From: an uncultured Prevotellaceae bacterium
GTDB lineage: Bacteria > Bacteroidota > Bacteroidia > Bacteroidales > Bacteroidaceae
Length of the DNA: 64,000 bases
Reading direction: 5' to 3'
Assembly: GCA_900314755.1 (NCBI GenBank)
Contig: OMWH01000011.1
Coordinates: 21,969 to 85,968 of the forward strand
Both the position numbers and the translations under genes were made by a program. Of the stretch, positions 11,906 to 21,039 are shown piece by piece. The notes below the pieces were generated by a model, which was given only the letters and a program-made list of their open reading frames with translations, searched no databases and had not been told where the DNA came from. Every line of letters starts with the position of its first letter. Within the stretch, counting starts at the first letter, position 1.

Positions 11906-13393
11906 ATGAAAAAATTTATATTGTGTGGAATAGCCTTGGTTGCAGGATTAATGTCCTGCACCGAGGACTATAAAGACTGGGCAAACCCGCAAAGCAATGC
12001 TGGCAGCGAATTGAATCCAAAGTTTGAGATGACGTTGCAGCCGACAGCCAGTGCCATAGACTTTGCTACAGAAACAGGTAATCAGATACAATTGTTTACT
12101 ACCAATCTGCAAGAAGGACAGACAAGTTATTACAATGTGCTGTTAGAGAGTGTTGGCAGCGATAAGGATGTCACGATTATAGCTGACGTTGATGGTAAAG
12201 TGCAGGCAGAAGACCTGATTGATGCTGTGAAACAATTCTGGGGAGCTGCTCCTGTTGAGCGTACACTGATAGTTACTGTTTCTACAGAAGTGAAGGTGAC
12301 TACCGAGGATGGTGTGGTTACGGTACATCGCGAGGCAAATCCTTATGAACTCAAAGTGACCCTCGCGGCTCCTTACATTGATGCCGATGGCTATTATGTA
12401 GTTGGTAATATCGATGGATGGAAGTTAATAAGGGTTGATGCCTACCATATGACGAATAATGGCGGACCTGTTTATGACAACCCAGAGTTCAGCGTGGAGA
12501 TTAAACCAGTTGATGGTATTACTACTTACGAAATTAAGGCAATTCCGGCAGCAGATTTCAATGCAGATGGTTCTATTGCTTCTTGGGATCGTGCTTTCTC
12601 TGCAGCAGAAGGTGTTGATGAGCCTGCCTATGAAGGAACGTTGTCAAACACAAACAAGGGAGGCAATATCAAGTTCGATGCAGTTGAAGATGCTGTCAGC
12701 TACACACTTACCATTAATGCAATGACTTCTACATATACTGTGGAGGCAAACATGAAAGACCAGTCAATTTACGATACAACTCCAGTTCTTTACCTAACAG
12801 GTGATTACTATAGTTGGGGTGGATCTGAAGATGATTGGAAACCACTTGTACCAGTGTATGGAAATGAGAATCTGTCATGGAAGATTATCTACCTGCATGA
12901 GTGGGAAAAGATTAAGTTTGCACCTCAGAAAGGCTGGGGCAATGATTTCGGTTACGACGCCGAGAGTGTTGTTGATAAGGCAGAGGCAGGTGCTCAAGCT
13001 GATGGTTCAAATCTTATGGTTAGCAAAGCAGGATGGTATCTTCTGAAGGTCGATAAAACTGCAGGTGCTCGTAAGATTGAAATTCTTAAACCAGAAGTAT
13101 ATCTGATTGGTAATACATCACCTACAAGTTGGGATGTTGCCGAGGCAGGTCTCTTTGAAGTTCCTACGACTGAGAAAGGAAAGTTTGTTTCTCCTGCATT
13201 TGTAGCAGATAACGAAGTACGCATGTGTGTTAAACTGGGAGATGACATTGACTGGTGGAAGACAGAGTTCATCGTTAATGCTAATGGTATCATCGACTAT
13301 CGTGGTAATGGCGGAGATCAGCCTCGTGTCAATGTTACTACAGGTCAAAAGTGCTATTTGAATTTTACTTACGGTTCTGGTTCATATAAATAA
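11906..13393 (+). CDS. SusF-like starch-binding outer-membrane lipoprotein
   Basis: A 495-residue lipoprotein (MKKFILCGIALVAGLMSC; lipobox LMSC) lying 15 bp after the previous gene. It has an N-terminal Ig-like region and then several beta-sandwich starch-binding modules, for example LYLTGDYYSWGGSEDDWKPL and KIKFAPQKGWGNDFGYDAES, with the aromatic spacing typical of SusE/SusF binding sites. It is longer than its neighbour by about one module, as SusF is longer than SusE. A strong terminator hairpin follows (13415-13449), so this is likely the main end of the susCDEF transcript. Confidence 0.86.
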   Translation: MKKFILCGIALVAGLMSCTEDYKDWANPQSNAGSELNPKFEMTLQPTASAIDFATETGNQIQLFTTNLQEGQTSYYNVLLESVGSDKDVTIIADVDGKVQAEDLIDAVKQFWGAAPVERTLIVTVSTEVKVTTEDGVVTVHREANPYELKVTLAAPYIDADGYYVVGNIDGWKLIRVDAYHMTNNGGPVYDNPEFSVEIKPVDGITTYEIKAIPAADFNADGSIASWDRAFSAAEGVDEPAYEGTLSNTNKGGNIKFDAVEDAVSYTLTINAMTSTYTVEANMKDQSIYDTTPVLYLTGDYYSWGGSEDDWKPLVPVYGNENLSWKIIYLHEWEKIKFAPQKGWGNDFGYDAESVVDKAEAGAQADGSNLMVSKAGWYLLKVDKTAGARKIEILKPEVYLIGNTSPTSWDVAEAGLFEVPTTEKGKFVSPAFVADNEVRMCVKLGDDIDWWKTEFIVNANGIIDYRGNGGDQPRVNVTTGQKCYLNFTYGSGSYK

Positions 13394-13414
13394 CCCCGTA
13401 GACTATAACCGTTC

Positions 13415-13453
13415 TCAGGCGGACAGGAACTTAAGTCTTGTCCGCCTGATTTT
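13415..13453 (+). terminator. Rho-independent terminator after the susF-like gene
   Basis: TCAGGCGGACA (13415-13425) pairs perfectly with TGTCCGCCTGA (13439-13449) and is followed by TTTT. It sits between the susF-like gene and the GH53 gene, so GH53 transcription needs read-through or its own promoter. No clear TAnnTTTG box was seen in the gap. Confidence 0.85.
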
Positions 13454-13466
13454 GGTTCAAGCAGTG

Positions 13467-14555
13467 ATGAAAAGAATCTTTATATTATTAATAGGTACGT
13501 GTATGGCAATGGTTGCCGCTGCCCAGCAACGGTATCTGGGTGGTGACCTGTCTATGCTGCCGTCGTATGAGGATGCCGGGACGGTCTATCGTGACTCGGC
13601 TGGTAAGCAGGTGAAACCCTTGCGGTTCCTGAAGCGACAGGGGTGGAATGCAGTCCGTGTCCGCTTGTTCGTTGACCCGCAGTTTGCCAGCAAAGAACAT
13701 CAGGGAGAGGGTGTCTGTCAGGACTTGGACTATGTCATCCGTCTGTCGAGGCAGGTGAAGAAGGCTGGTCTTGCCCTGATGCTTGATTTCCATTACAGTG
13801 ACACATGGGCGGACCCTGCCAAACAGTTTATGCCGAAACGGTGGAAGGAGGCGGCTCCAGAGACGTTGCCCGACTCGGTATATGCCTATACCCGTCATTG
13901 TTTGCAGCGGATGATAACTGCTGGTTGTGTACCAGAGATGATACAGGTGGGCAATGAGATTACCAATGGTATGATGTGGGAAGTAGGACGTGTCAATGCC
14001 GCAGGTAGCGAGGGCTTCGACGTGTTGTCCCGTTTGTTGAAGGGTGGTGTCCGTGCCTGTCGGGAAATGTGTCCGAAGGCGAAATTGATCATTCATACAG
14101 AGAAGGCGGGCGACTGGACAGTCACCAAGAACTTCTATGAGCAGATGCGTCGCTATCAGGTGGACTACGACATCATCGGACTGTCGTATTATCCGATGTG
14201 GCACGACCGTCTGCCCGTACTCCATAACACCCTCGACTCCCTCGCCGCCGTGTTTCCCGAGAAGGAGGTGATGATCGTGGAGACAGCTGCTTATTACTCC
14301 CATGAGAACGACCGGTGGGCGAAGAGCCCCGACCAGTATAGTGAGTTCTACCCGATAACCACAGAGGGGCAGCGCCAGTTTACCGCTGAGCTGATGGCAG
14401 AACTGCGTCGTCACCCACAAGTGACAGGTGTCTTCTGGTGGTTCCCGGAGGAGAATGAGAGTGGGCGGCAGGTCACTAACTACTGGCTCAACAGAGGCTT
14501 GTTCGACAATCATACAGGTCGTGCCAAGCCCGCACTCTATGAACTGAAGTGGTAA
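13467..14555 (+). CDS. GH53 endo-beta-1,4-galactanase
   Basis: Start chosen at ATG 13467 (362 residues), which opens a signal peptide (MKRIFILLIGTC..VAAAQQ). The barrel matches GH53: RYLGGDLSMLPSYEDAG, NAVRVRLFVDPQ, LDFHYSDTWADPAKQ, acid/base E164 in MIQVGNEI, and nucleophile E272 in MIVETAAYY. Length fits a single-domain GH53. The known activity of the family is hydrolysis of beta-1,4-galactan. A galactanase inside a starch locus is unexpected. It could be co-regulated pectin-galactan degradation or an unusual specificity. A terminator hairpin separates it from the susF-like gene. Confidence 0.9.
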   Translation: MKRIFILLIGTCMAMVAAAQQRYLGGDLSMLPSYEDAGTVYRDSAGKQVKPLRFLKRQGWNAVRVRLFVDPQFASKEHQGEGVCQDLDYVIRLSRQVKKAGLALMLDFHYSDTWADPAKQFMPKRWKEAAPETLPDSVYAYTRHCLQRMITAGCVPEMIQVGNEITNGMMWEVGRVNAAGSEGFDVLSRLLKGGVRACREMCPKAKLIIHTEKAGDWTVTKNFYEQMRRYQVDYDIIGLSYYPMWHDRLPVLHNTLDSLAAVFPEKEVMIVETAAYYSHENDRWAKSPDQYSEFYPITTEGQRQFTAELMAELRRHPQVTGVFWWFPEENESGRQVTNYWLNRGLFDNHTGRAKPALYELKW

Positions 14556-14560
14556 ATAGT

Positions 14561-14623
14561 GGTTGACTTAGAGTCGGCAGGTCGGTTGACTGGAGTCGGC
14601 AGATCGGTTGACTGGAGTCAACC
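14561..14623. repeat. Three imperfect 22-23 bp direct repeats; the last forms a perfect hairpin
   Basis: Units begin at 14561, 14584 and 14606. Each starts GGTTGACT and contains GGAGTC or a variant. The third (14606-14623, GGTTGACTGGAGTCAACC) is an 8-bp inverted repeat with a 2-bp spacer. The array begins 5 bp after the GH53 stop codon and may act as an RNA-end structure or a protein site. Function unknown. Confidence 0.65.
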
Positions 14624-14739
14624 GTTAGCCAGGATGCTCCTAACAACTGCGAAGAACGGCTTTTCACCTTGGCTACAAAGGGGCTTATGACGACATAGGA
14701 TGGTCTTTATGCTGTTGAGGTGGTGAGTCCGCTGGTCCG

Positions 14740-14753
14740 TGCAACCGATTGCA
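14740..14753. promoter_or_regulatory. LacI-family operator upstream of the GH13 amylase
   Basis: TGCAACCGATTGCA matches the susC operator at 12 of 14 positions, with intact TGCAA/TTGCA arms and central CG. It ends 56 bp before the amylase -7 box (14809), exactly as the susC operator does relative to its box. Confidence 0.76.
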
Positions 14754-14808
14754 TGAGCGTCCAAACCATATTTAACGGGTCAAAAGAATAACGTGAGGGT
14801 AAAAGCAC

Positions 14809-14816
14809 TATCTTTG
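14809..14816 (+). promoter_or_regulatory. Predicted promoter -7 box of the GH13 amylase
   Basis: TATCTTTG, identical to the susC box, lies 28 bp before the ATG at 14844. The leader would therefore be only about 20 nt. Confidence 0.7.
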
Positions 14817-14843
14817 CACACAAGAACTAAAAACTGCTGAGAT

Positions 14844-16880
14844 ATGATGAAGAAAATCTACACGACATTAATCGTATTGGTAGCCACACTGACCGCTTCG
14901 GCACAGGGATGGCCCGCAAACTATGGCGGCGTGATGCTGCAAGGCTTCTATTGGGATGGCTATGACGATGCCCAGTGGACTGTTTTAGAGTCACAGGCTG
15001 ATGAACTGTCACAATACTTTAAGTTAGTATGGATTCCTCAGAGCGGAAACTGTGGTGGTAAGTCAATGGGTTATGACGACTTGTATTGGTTTCCCGGTGG
15101 TAATAACTACAATAGCTCATTTGGTACAGAGGCAGAGTTACGCTCGATGATTAAGACTTTTAAGTCGAAAGGTATTGGTACGATTGCCGATGTTGTCATC
15201 AATCATCGTCGTAATGTGAGTAACTGGGTAGATTTCCCCAAGGAGACTTATAAAGATGTGACTTATCAGTTGAAATCCACTGACATTGCTTCAAATGACG
15301 ACGGTGGTGCCACTAAGACATGGGCTAATTCCAATGGCTATTCGTTGAGTAGTAATGCTGATACTGGTGAGGGCTGGGATGGTATGCGCGACCTCGACCA
15401 TAAGAGCACGAATGTACAGACAAACGTGAAGGCTTATCTGAAGATGTTATTGGAGGATTTGGGTTATGTGGGCTTCCGCTATGATATGGTGAAAGGATAT
15501 GCTGGTTCCTATACCAAGATATATAATGAGGATGCGAAGCCACAGTTCTCTGTTGGTGAGTGCTGGGATGGTACGACGACTATCAAGAACTGGATAGATG
15601 CGACAGGCAAGACCAGTGCCGCCTTTGACTTCCAGTTCCGCTATACGGTGCGCAATGCGGCAAATAATGGTCAATGGAACAGATTAGCACAGGCTAACGA
15701 GGGTAACTACCCCTTGATTAGCAACAACTATAATAGTGGCAGTTACAAACAGTATGCCGTGACTTTTGTGGAGAACCACGACACGGAGAAGCGTCCCAAT
15801 GCTGCTCAGGACCCGTTGAAGAAAGATACGCTTGCCGCCAATGCCTATTTGCTTGCCATGCCTGGTACCCCTTGTGTGTTTATGACCCACTGGCAGGACT
15901 GCAAGCAGGATATCAAGTCGATGATTGACGTGCGTTATCTGGCAGGAATCCAGAATACGGGCAGTTATACGCAGGTGACAAGTAATACCAATGTTTATGC
16001 TGTAAGCATTGAGGGTACAAAGTCTAAATTATTGTGTGTGGTTGGTAAGACCGCTGGGAGTTATACCCCTTCTGGTTCATCATGGGTGAAGGTGCTTTCA
16101 GGTTATCATTATGCCTATTATCTTGACAAGGCTGCAAATACCGCATGGATCAGTCATGCCTCAGGCAGTTATGAGGGCACGCTGAAGGTGCTTCTCTCCG
16201 CAGTGACCAGTAATGATGCCAAACTGGTGTACACCACGGACGGCTCTAACCCCACATCCGGAAGTAAACAAGTGGCAAGTGGTACGGAAATCACATTCCC
16301 CAAGGGAACGACCACGTTGAAAGTGGGACTGCTCATAGGCGGCACCGTCAGCAGTATCCAGACCCGCACCTATACCGTGACAGACCCTGAGGAGTTTACT
16401 ATTCCTTCTTTCTGCAAGGTGAGTGACGGTGAGATGTGTGCCTTCTTCGAGTCACCTGCCTCTTGGACGAAAGCGACCTGCTGGGCATGGAGTACGATAA
16501 ACTTCACTGGTGGCAACTGGCCTGGTGTGGAATGTTCGCAAGTGGGGACACTGGATAATGGTAATAAGGTGTGGAAGTGGACTTGGGATGGCAAATGCTA
16601 TAACAGCGACACCAAGAAACAGGTGACACCAAGCGGCAAGCCGACGGGTATTATCTTTAGTAATAACGGCAGTTCCCAGACCGATGACTTGGCGTTCGAG
16701 AATGCCGCCTATTATAATAAAAGCGGTCAGAAGATGGGTATCGTCACTGGAATCAACGTGATACGTGCCGATGTCAAGGCAAAGGATACCTATTGGTATG
16801 ACCTTCGTGGTCGCAGACTTACCGGGGAGCCGACGACGAAGGGTATCTATATCTACCAAGGAAAGAAAATACTTAAGTAA
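14844..16880 (+). CDS. Secreted GH13 alpha-amylase with CBM26-like C-terminal module (SusG role)
   Basis: This 678-residue protein has a signal peptide (ending TASAQ) without a lipobox. The GH13 motifs are intact: DVVINH, GFRYDMVKGY with nucleophile D214, FSVGECWDG with E239, and FVENHDTEKR with D313. After the barrel (to about 430) comes a chitobiase-type/FN3-like domain (VYTTDGSNPTSGSKQ, about 440-510). A CBM26-like starch-binding module follows (about 515-630, with WPGVE and WKWTWDGKCY). A short tail with YDLRGRRLTGEPTTKGIYI is common in secreted Bacteroidales proteins. It should cut starch outside the outer membrane. It has its own promoter and LacI operator. Confidence 0.93.
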   Translation: MMKKIYTTLIVLVATLTASAQGWPANYGGVMLQGFYWDGYDDAQWTVLESQADELSQYFKLVWIPQSGNCGGKSMGYDDLYWFPGGNNYNSSFGTEAELRSMIKTFKSKGIGTIADVVINHRRNVSNWVDFPKETYKDVTYQLKSTDIASNDDGGATKTWANSNGYSLSSNADTGEGWDGMRDLDHKSTNVQTNVKAYLKMLLEDLGYVGFRYDMVKGYAGSYTKIYNEDAKPQFSVGECWDGTTTIKNWIDATGKTSAAFDFQFRYTVRNAANNGQWNRLAQANEGNYPLISNNYNSGSYKQYAVTFVENHDTEKRPNAAQDPLKKDTLAANAYLLAMPGTPCVFMTHWQDCKQDIKSMIDVRYLAGIQNTGSYTQVTSNTNVYAVSIEGTKSKLLCVVGKTAGSYTPSGSSWVKVLSGYHYAYYLDKAANTAWISHASGSYEGTLKVLLSAVTSNDAKLVYTTDGSNPTSGSKQVASGTEITFPKGTTTLKVGLLIGGTVSSIQTRTYTVTDPEEFTIPSFCKVSDGEMCAFFESPASWTKATCWAWSTINFTGGNWPGVECSQVGTLDNGNKVWKWTWDGKCYNSDTKKQVTPSGKPTGIIFSNNGSSQTDDLAFENAAYYNKSGQKMGIVTGINVIRADVKAKDTYWYDLRGRRLTGEPTTKGIYIYQGKKILK

Positions 16881-16900
16881 GAGTGATCAGATATTTATAG

Positions 16901-16935
16901 GAAGAGAAGGAAAGTGGATTACTTTCCTTCTCTTC
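16901..16935. terminator. Bidirectional terminator between the amylase and HTCS genes
   Basis: GAAGAGAAGGAAAGT (16901-16915) and its exact complement (16921-16935) form a perfect 15-bp stem with a 5-base loop, flanked by pyrimidine-rich sequence. It serves two convergent genes and includes the last codons and stop of the HTCS gene. Confidence 0.8.
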
Positions 16936-19900
16936 TTTCGTTCATATACTCTCGTGGCGACATGCCATAGAACTTCTTGAAGATGGTCGAGAAAGAGGCG
17001 GCATTATTGAAACCGCAAGCATACATCACTTCTGTGATATTCACATTTTGGTTGGTAAGCAGGTTGGCAGCTTGTTTCAGACGGATATTACGAATGAAAT
17101 CATGAGGTGTCTGTCCTGTCAGCTCTTTCATCTTACGATGCAGATGAACACGGCTGATACCCACCTCGTCAGCAATGAAGTCTACACTCAGGTCGGCATT
17201 GCTGATATTCTTGTTGATGACAGCCATAATACGCTCCAGCAGTTTGTCGTCGGGCGACTTCATTTGTACTTCGTCCACTTTTTCCTCTAACTGGTCATTA
17301 CGTCCGTATTTCAAACGCAGCATCTGGTGTGAATGGATGAGGTTGACGATGGTGCGACGAAGAATATCCATATTGAAAGGTTTGATGATATAAGCGTCTG
17401 CCCCCGTCTCTAATCCCTCTAGTTGGTCCTCGTCCCGGTTCTTTGCTGTCAGAAGGATGACTGGCACGTGGCTGGTGGCAGGATTAGCCTTTACCTTTGA
17501 GCAGAGAGTATTGCCATCCATTTCAGGCATCATAATATCGGAAATCAGAAGGTCAGGAATGGTCTTCAGCACCTCTGTCAAAGCCTCCTTACCATTCTCA
17601 CAGCCAATAACTTTATAGTTGTTTGACAACTCTTGTATGAGGTATTCGCGGATTTCTTGGTCATCCTCAGCGATGACGATGGTCTGCTGTTTGTTAGCTT
17701 TTGGAATAGTTACCCCCCCCAGGTCGGTAGAATCGGCCATTGTGGTGTCCTCATCAAACAAGCTGGTTGTGTGCGTTACATCTTCTTTGTCAGTAATCAT
17801 CTCTTCTGGTTTCAGATGTTCATTACCCAAGGGGATGGTAACGACAAACTCACAGCCCACCTCTTTGTTGTGCGCGGAGATCGTGCCATGATGTAGTTCT
17901 ACCAGAGAGCGAGTCAGGTCGAGTCCGATACCTGTTCCCACTTTGCGGTCGTTGATACTGCTTGGAGTCTGGTAGAATCGTTCGAAGATATGTTCCAGTT
18001 TGTCTTCTGGAATCTTTTCACCACTATCGTAAATTTTTATGGTAGCATGCGTGTTGTCATGAGTGATGCCGATGCGGATAGTGCCACCTGTTGGTGTGTA
18101 CTTAAAGGCATTAGAAAGAATATTGACAACAACCTTATCAAAGTTTCCACGGTCAATCCAAACAGGCAGCATCTGTGTGTCATGCTCATAGCTGAACTGG
18201 ATGTTCTTTGACTTCGCCTGTTGGGTAAAAAGAGTGTGGATGTCACTGACAAAACCAATCAGGTCTGTTTCACACATGTGCATCTGCATCTGCCCCTTGT
18301 CAATCTTACGGAGGTCCATCATCTGGTTGATAAGTCCTAAGATACGCTCCGCATTTCGCCTGATGGTCTCATAAATGCTACGTCGGTGCGGATCGTCATC
18401 TTGTTTCATCAAGGAAAGCAGTGGTGATACAATCAAAGTCATAGGCGTACGTATCTCATGACTGATATTCATAAAGAAACGTAGTTTTGCCTCGCCCATT
18501 TCCTCTGCATGGATATGCTCTTGCAATCGCAGACGATTCTGTTCCTGGTGACGACGATAGAGGAGGTATCTCCATGCGATGAAGCATAGGATTAGCAGAT
18601 AGCTAATATAGGCAAGGTATGTACGATACCATGGTGCATGTATATACACAGTGAAGCAGCGCTCCTCGGAGGTCTGGTTGTTTCGTTGTGCCACCACACA
18701 GAAGTCGTAACTGCCAGGTGCCATGTGTGAAAACGTAATCTCGTTGCTTCCTGGTTGCAGACGTACCCAGTCTTCCTTGTTGATACGATAGCTGTAGACA
18801 ATGTGCTCAGGATTATCATAGGTAAGGGTTGACAATTGTATAGTGAACGAGTTGTCGCTACTGCTCAGTGCAAATCTTTTGGAAGCGATAACGGTAGTGT
18901 CGGTAACATGATACCAACCAGATTTTGTTTCTGGTGTGACCAGTTCACCATTGATGGAGAAGGCGGTCAGTTTCACGTCGGCTTTCCATTCAGTTTGTTT
19001 GATATCTGACGGATTGAACCAAGTTACACCGCCGACACCTCCGAATATCATCGTTCCGTTGGGTGACACACTGGAGGCACCGTCACTGAACTCATTACTT
19101 TGCAGACCATTGTCTACAAAGAAGCTCTGGGTTAATTTTGTTTGAGGGTTATAGCGGCACAGTCCGTGGTCAGTACCCAGCCAGATCATTCCCTGTTTCC
19201 CTTGCTGGATGGAGGCGATACCATTATCGGCAAGTCCTTTCTCCATATTCATGTGTCGCAACTCCTTGTTGGCGAGATTATAGCTATAGAGCCCGTTGTT
19301 GGTACCAATCCATAGTTTGTTATCGTATTCCTTGACGACACGGATAGGAGTGCCATAGTTAATCGTATTGACACCAAAGACTTTTGTCCAACTCTCTGTG
19401 GCAATATCCAAGCAACAGACACCCATTGTAGTGGCAAGATAGACACGTTTCCCGTCGGGCGAGAGAGACATCTTGGAGATATAGTCGTTCACAAGACTAT
19501 TGACTTTCCTGTCCGTAATTGCATTCTCAGCTGTCTTGTAGTTTTTTATCTCACCAGTCTTGAGTTGTAGGCGAATGAGCCCCTCACCCATTGTGGCAAT
19601 CCAGAGTGTTCCTTGTTGGTCACAAGCTATGTCGAAAACGCTGACGGCATTTCCTTGAGGTAGTGGCTGGCGGTGGAAAGAATGACTTTTGGTGTCAATC
19701 CAGCCGCATCCCTCACGGAAAGAGCCCACCCAGATACGTCCTTGGTTATCTTCTGTGATGCATAGGATGGTACTGGGGAAATTCTCCTTATAGTGGAAAA
19801 CAGGACGTTTGCTGTTGTCGAAACTATAGAGTCCGTCTTTATCGGTTCCAATCCACGTATAACCTTTGCTGTCAATCAGTACGCTGGTCACACAAGCCTG

Positions 19901-20929
19901 TCCGATCAGGTTGTTTGTACCCAGTTTGTATCCCATATATTTAAAAGGTGTCTCCGTGCGAGGTTGCATGAAGATGCCCTTCTGCAGTAGTCCCAGCCAA
20001 ACGTTTCCTGTTTTGTCCTCCACGATAGAATAGCACTTGCTCTTGGAGAGATCGACCTCTCTGCTGTAATAGGGATTGTTGGTCAGAATTCCAGTCTGAG
20101 GCTGGAAGATACCCATACCCATTCCGTCATAGCCTAACAGGAGTTCTCCTTTTATATTGCAATATATTTCTACGACAGGTAAAGTCCCTGAAACCTCGAT
20201 ATGCTCGAAGAATCCTTTCTGCGTCAATACATAAAGACCATTTTTCGCTGTACCAACATAGATTCTTCCGTCTCTGCCCTCGCAGACACTGCGCATTTGG
20301 GTACGTGAAGCATCATCTTCGAAATAGCGGAAAGTTTTATTGCCGTCATAGCATACCAGTCCTTGCTCTTCGGTAACCAGCCATATCCGTCGTTGCTGAT
20401 CTTCTATCATACTGTGTACCCCAATGATGTCAGCAAGAGCGCCCCCTATCTGATGTGCATTCTCTTTGTCGGTAAGGTGGACCAGTCCATGACCTGATGT
20501 CCCTATCAGTATTTCTCCATTCTCTCGTTCCAAAAGGCAGGTGACGTAGGGTGGCATGACATGGTTTTGCAAATCGTGTACTTTTATATCCTTGAAGCGG
20601 TAACCGTTAAACGACTGGAGGGCACCATACATACCCACATAAAAAAGTCCGTTGCGGTCTTGTACCATACAGTTGACATAGTTGCTAGCCATTCCCAGTT
20701 CCGCTTTCTTCTCTTTCTTATATAAACGGAATTGGTAACCGTCATATTTGTTCAGTCCATTACGGGTTGCCACCCAGATGAATCCATCCCGGTCAAGGTA
20801 CACTTCACTGACAAAACTACTTGATAACTGCTTGTCAGCATCAAATAATTTACCAGTCTGAGCAGTAATACTCAAAGGCATGAAAAAGAACAGAAATACA
20901 AGAACTTTACTATTCATATCAGTTTGCAT
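16919..20929 (-). CDS. Hybrid two-component system (HTCS) sensor-regulator, candidate xylan regulator
   Basis: The protein has 1336 residues; a start at ATG 20917 (MNSKVLVFLFFFMPLSITAQ) is equally plausible. Domain order: signal peptide, two periplasmic beta-propellers built of Reg_prop repeats (DRDGFIWVATRNGLNKYDGY and many like it, about 30-690), a Y_Y_Y domain (about 690-775), a membrane helix (about 785-800), HisKA with the phospho-accepting His in FFMNISHEIRTPMTLI (H824), HATPase_c (DKVVVNILSNAFKYTP, GTGIGLDLTRSLV), a receiver with Asp in LLISDIMMPEMDG (D1131), and an AraC-type DNA-binding domain. HTCS proteins sense oligosaccharides and switch on nearby loci. Its position at the edge of the xylan locus makes it the likely XynR-like regulator of the TGTTACAAA promoters. 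That is inference. Confidence 0.93.
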   Translation of the reverse strand: MQTDMNSKVLVFLFFFMPLSITAQTGKLFDADKQLSSSFVSEVYLDRDGFIWVATRNGLNKYDGYQFRLYKKEKKAELGMASNYVNCMVQDRNGLFYVGMYGALQSFNGYRFKDIKVHDLQNHVMPPYVTCLLERENGEILIGTSGHGLVHLTDKENAHQIGGALADIIGVHSMIEDQQRRIWLVTEEQGLVCYDGNKTFRYFEDDASRTQMRSVCEGRDGRIYVGTAKNGLYVLTQKGFFEHIEVSGTLPVVEIYCNIKGELLLGYDGMGMGIFQPQTGILTNNPYYSREVDLSKSKCYSIVEDKTGNVWLGLLQKGIFMQPRTETPFKYMGYKLGTNNLIGQACVTSVLIDSKGYTWIGTDKDGLYSFDNSKRPVFHYKENFPSTILCITEDNQGRIWVGSFREGCGWIDTKSHSFHRQPLPQGNAVSVFDIACDQQGTLWIATMGEGLIRLQLKTGEIKNYKTAENAITDRKVNSLVNDYISKMSLSPDGKRVYLATTMGVCCLDIATESWTKVFGVNTINYGTPIRVVKEYDNKLWIGTNNGLYSYNLANKELRHMNMEKGLADNGIASIQQGKQGMIWLGTDHGLCRYNPQTKLTQSFFVDNGLQSNEFSDGASSVSPNGTMIFGGVGGVTWFNPSDIKQTEWKADVKLTAFSINGELVTPETKSGWYHVTDTTVIASKRFALSSSDNSFTIQLSTLTYDNPEHIVYSYRINKEDWVRLQPGSNEITFSHMAPGSYDFCVVAQRNNQTSEERCFTVYIHAPWYRTYLAYISYLLILCFIAWRYLLYRRHQEQNRLRLQEHIHAEEMGEAKLRFFMNISHEIRTPMTLIVSPLLSLMKQDDDPHRRSIYETIRRNAERILGLINQMMDLRKIDKGQMQMHMCETDLIGFVSDIHTLFTQQAKSKNIQFSYEHDTQMLPVWIDRGNFDKVVVNILSNAFKYTPTGGTIRIGITHDNTHATIKIYDSGEKIPEDKLEHIFERFYQTPSSINDRKVGTGIGLDLTRSLVELHHGTISAHNKEVGCEFVVTIPLGNEHLKPEEMITDKEDVTHTTSLFDEDTTMADSTDLGGVTIPKANKQQTIVIAEDDQEIREYLIQELSNNYKVIGCENGKEALTEVLKTIPDLLISDIMMPEMDGNTLCSKVKANPATSHVPVILLTAKNRDEDQLEGLETGADAYIIKPFNMDILRRTIVNLIHSHQMLRLKYGRNDQLEEKVDEVQMKSPDDKLLERIMAVINKNISNADLSVDFIADEVGISRVHLHRKMKELTGQTPHDFIRNIRLKQAANLLTNQNVNITEVMYACGFNNAASFSTIFKKFYGMSPREYMNERREGK

Positions 20930-20959
20930 GGTTATGATTATGTTACATCAGAACAAGTG

Positions 20960-20967
20960 CAAAGATA
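20960..20967 (-). promoter_or_regulatory. Predicted promoter -7 box of the HTCS gene
   Basis: On the minus strand TATCTTTG fits TAnnTTTG, 31-43 bp before the candidate start codons. The two-box element of the xylan promoters is not present at the matching position. Confidence 0.55.
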
Positions 20968-21039
20968 CATCTTTTTGTAAAATGTATCATAGTTTCTTGT
21001 GAAAGAAAGACAAGAATGTTACAAATGGTAAAGTTTTCG

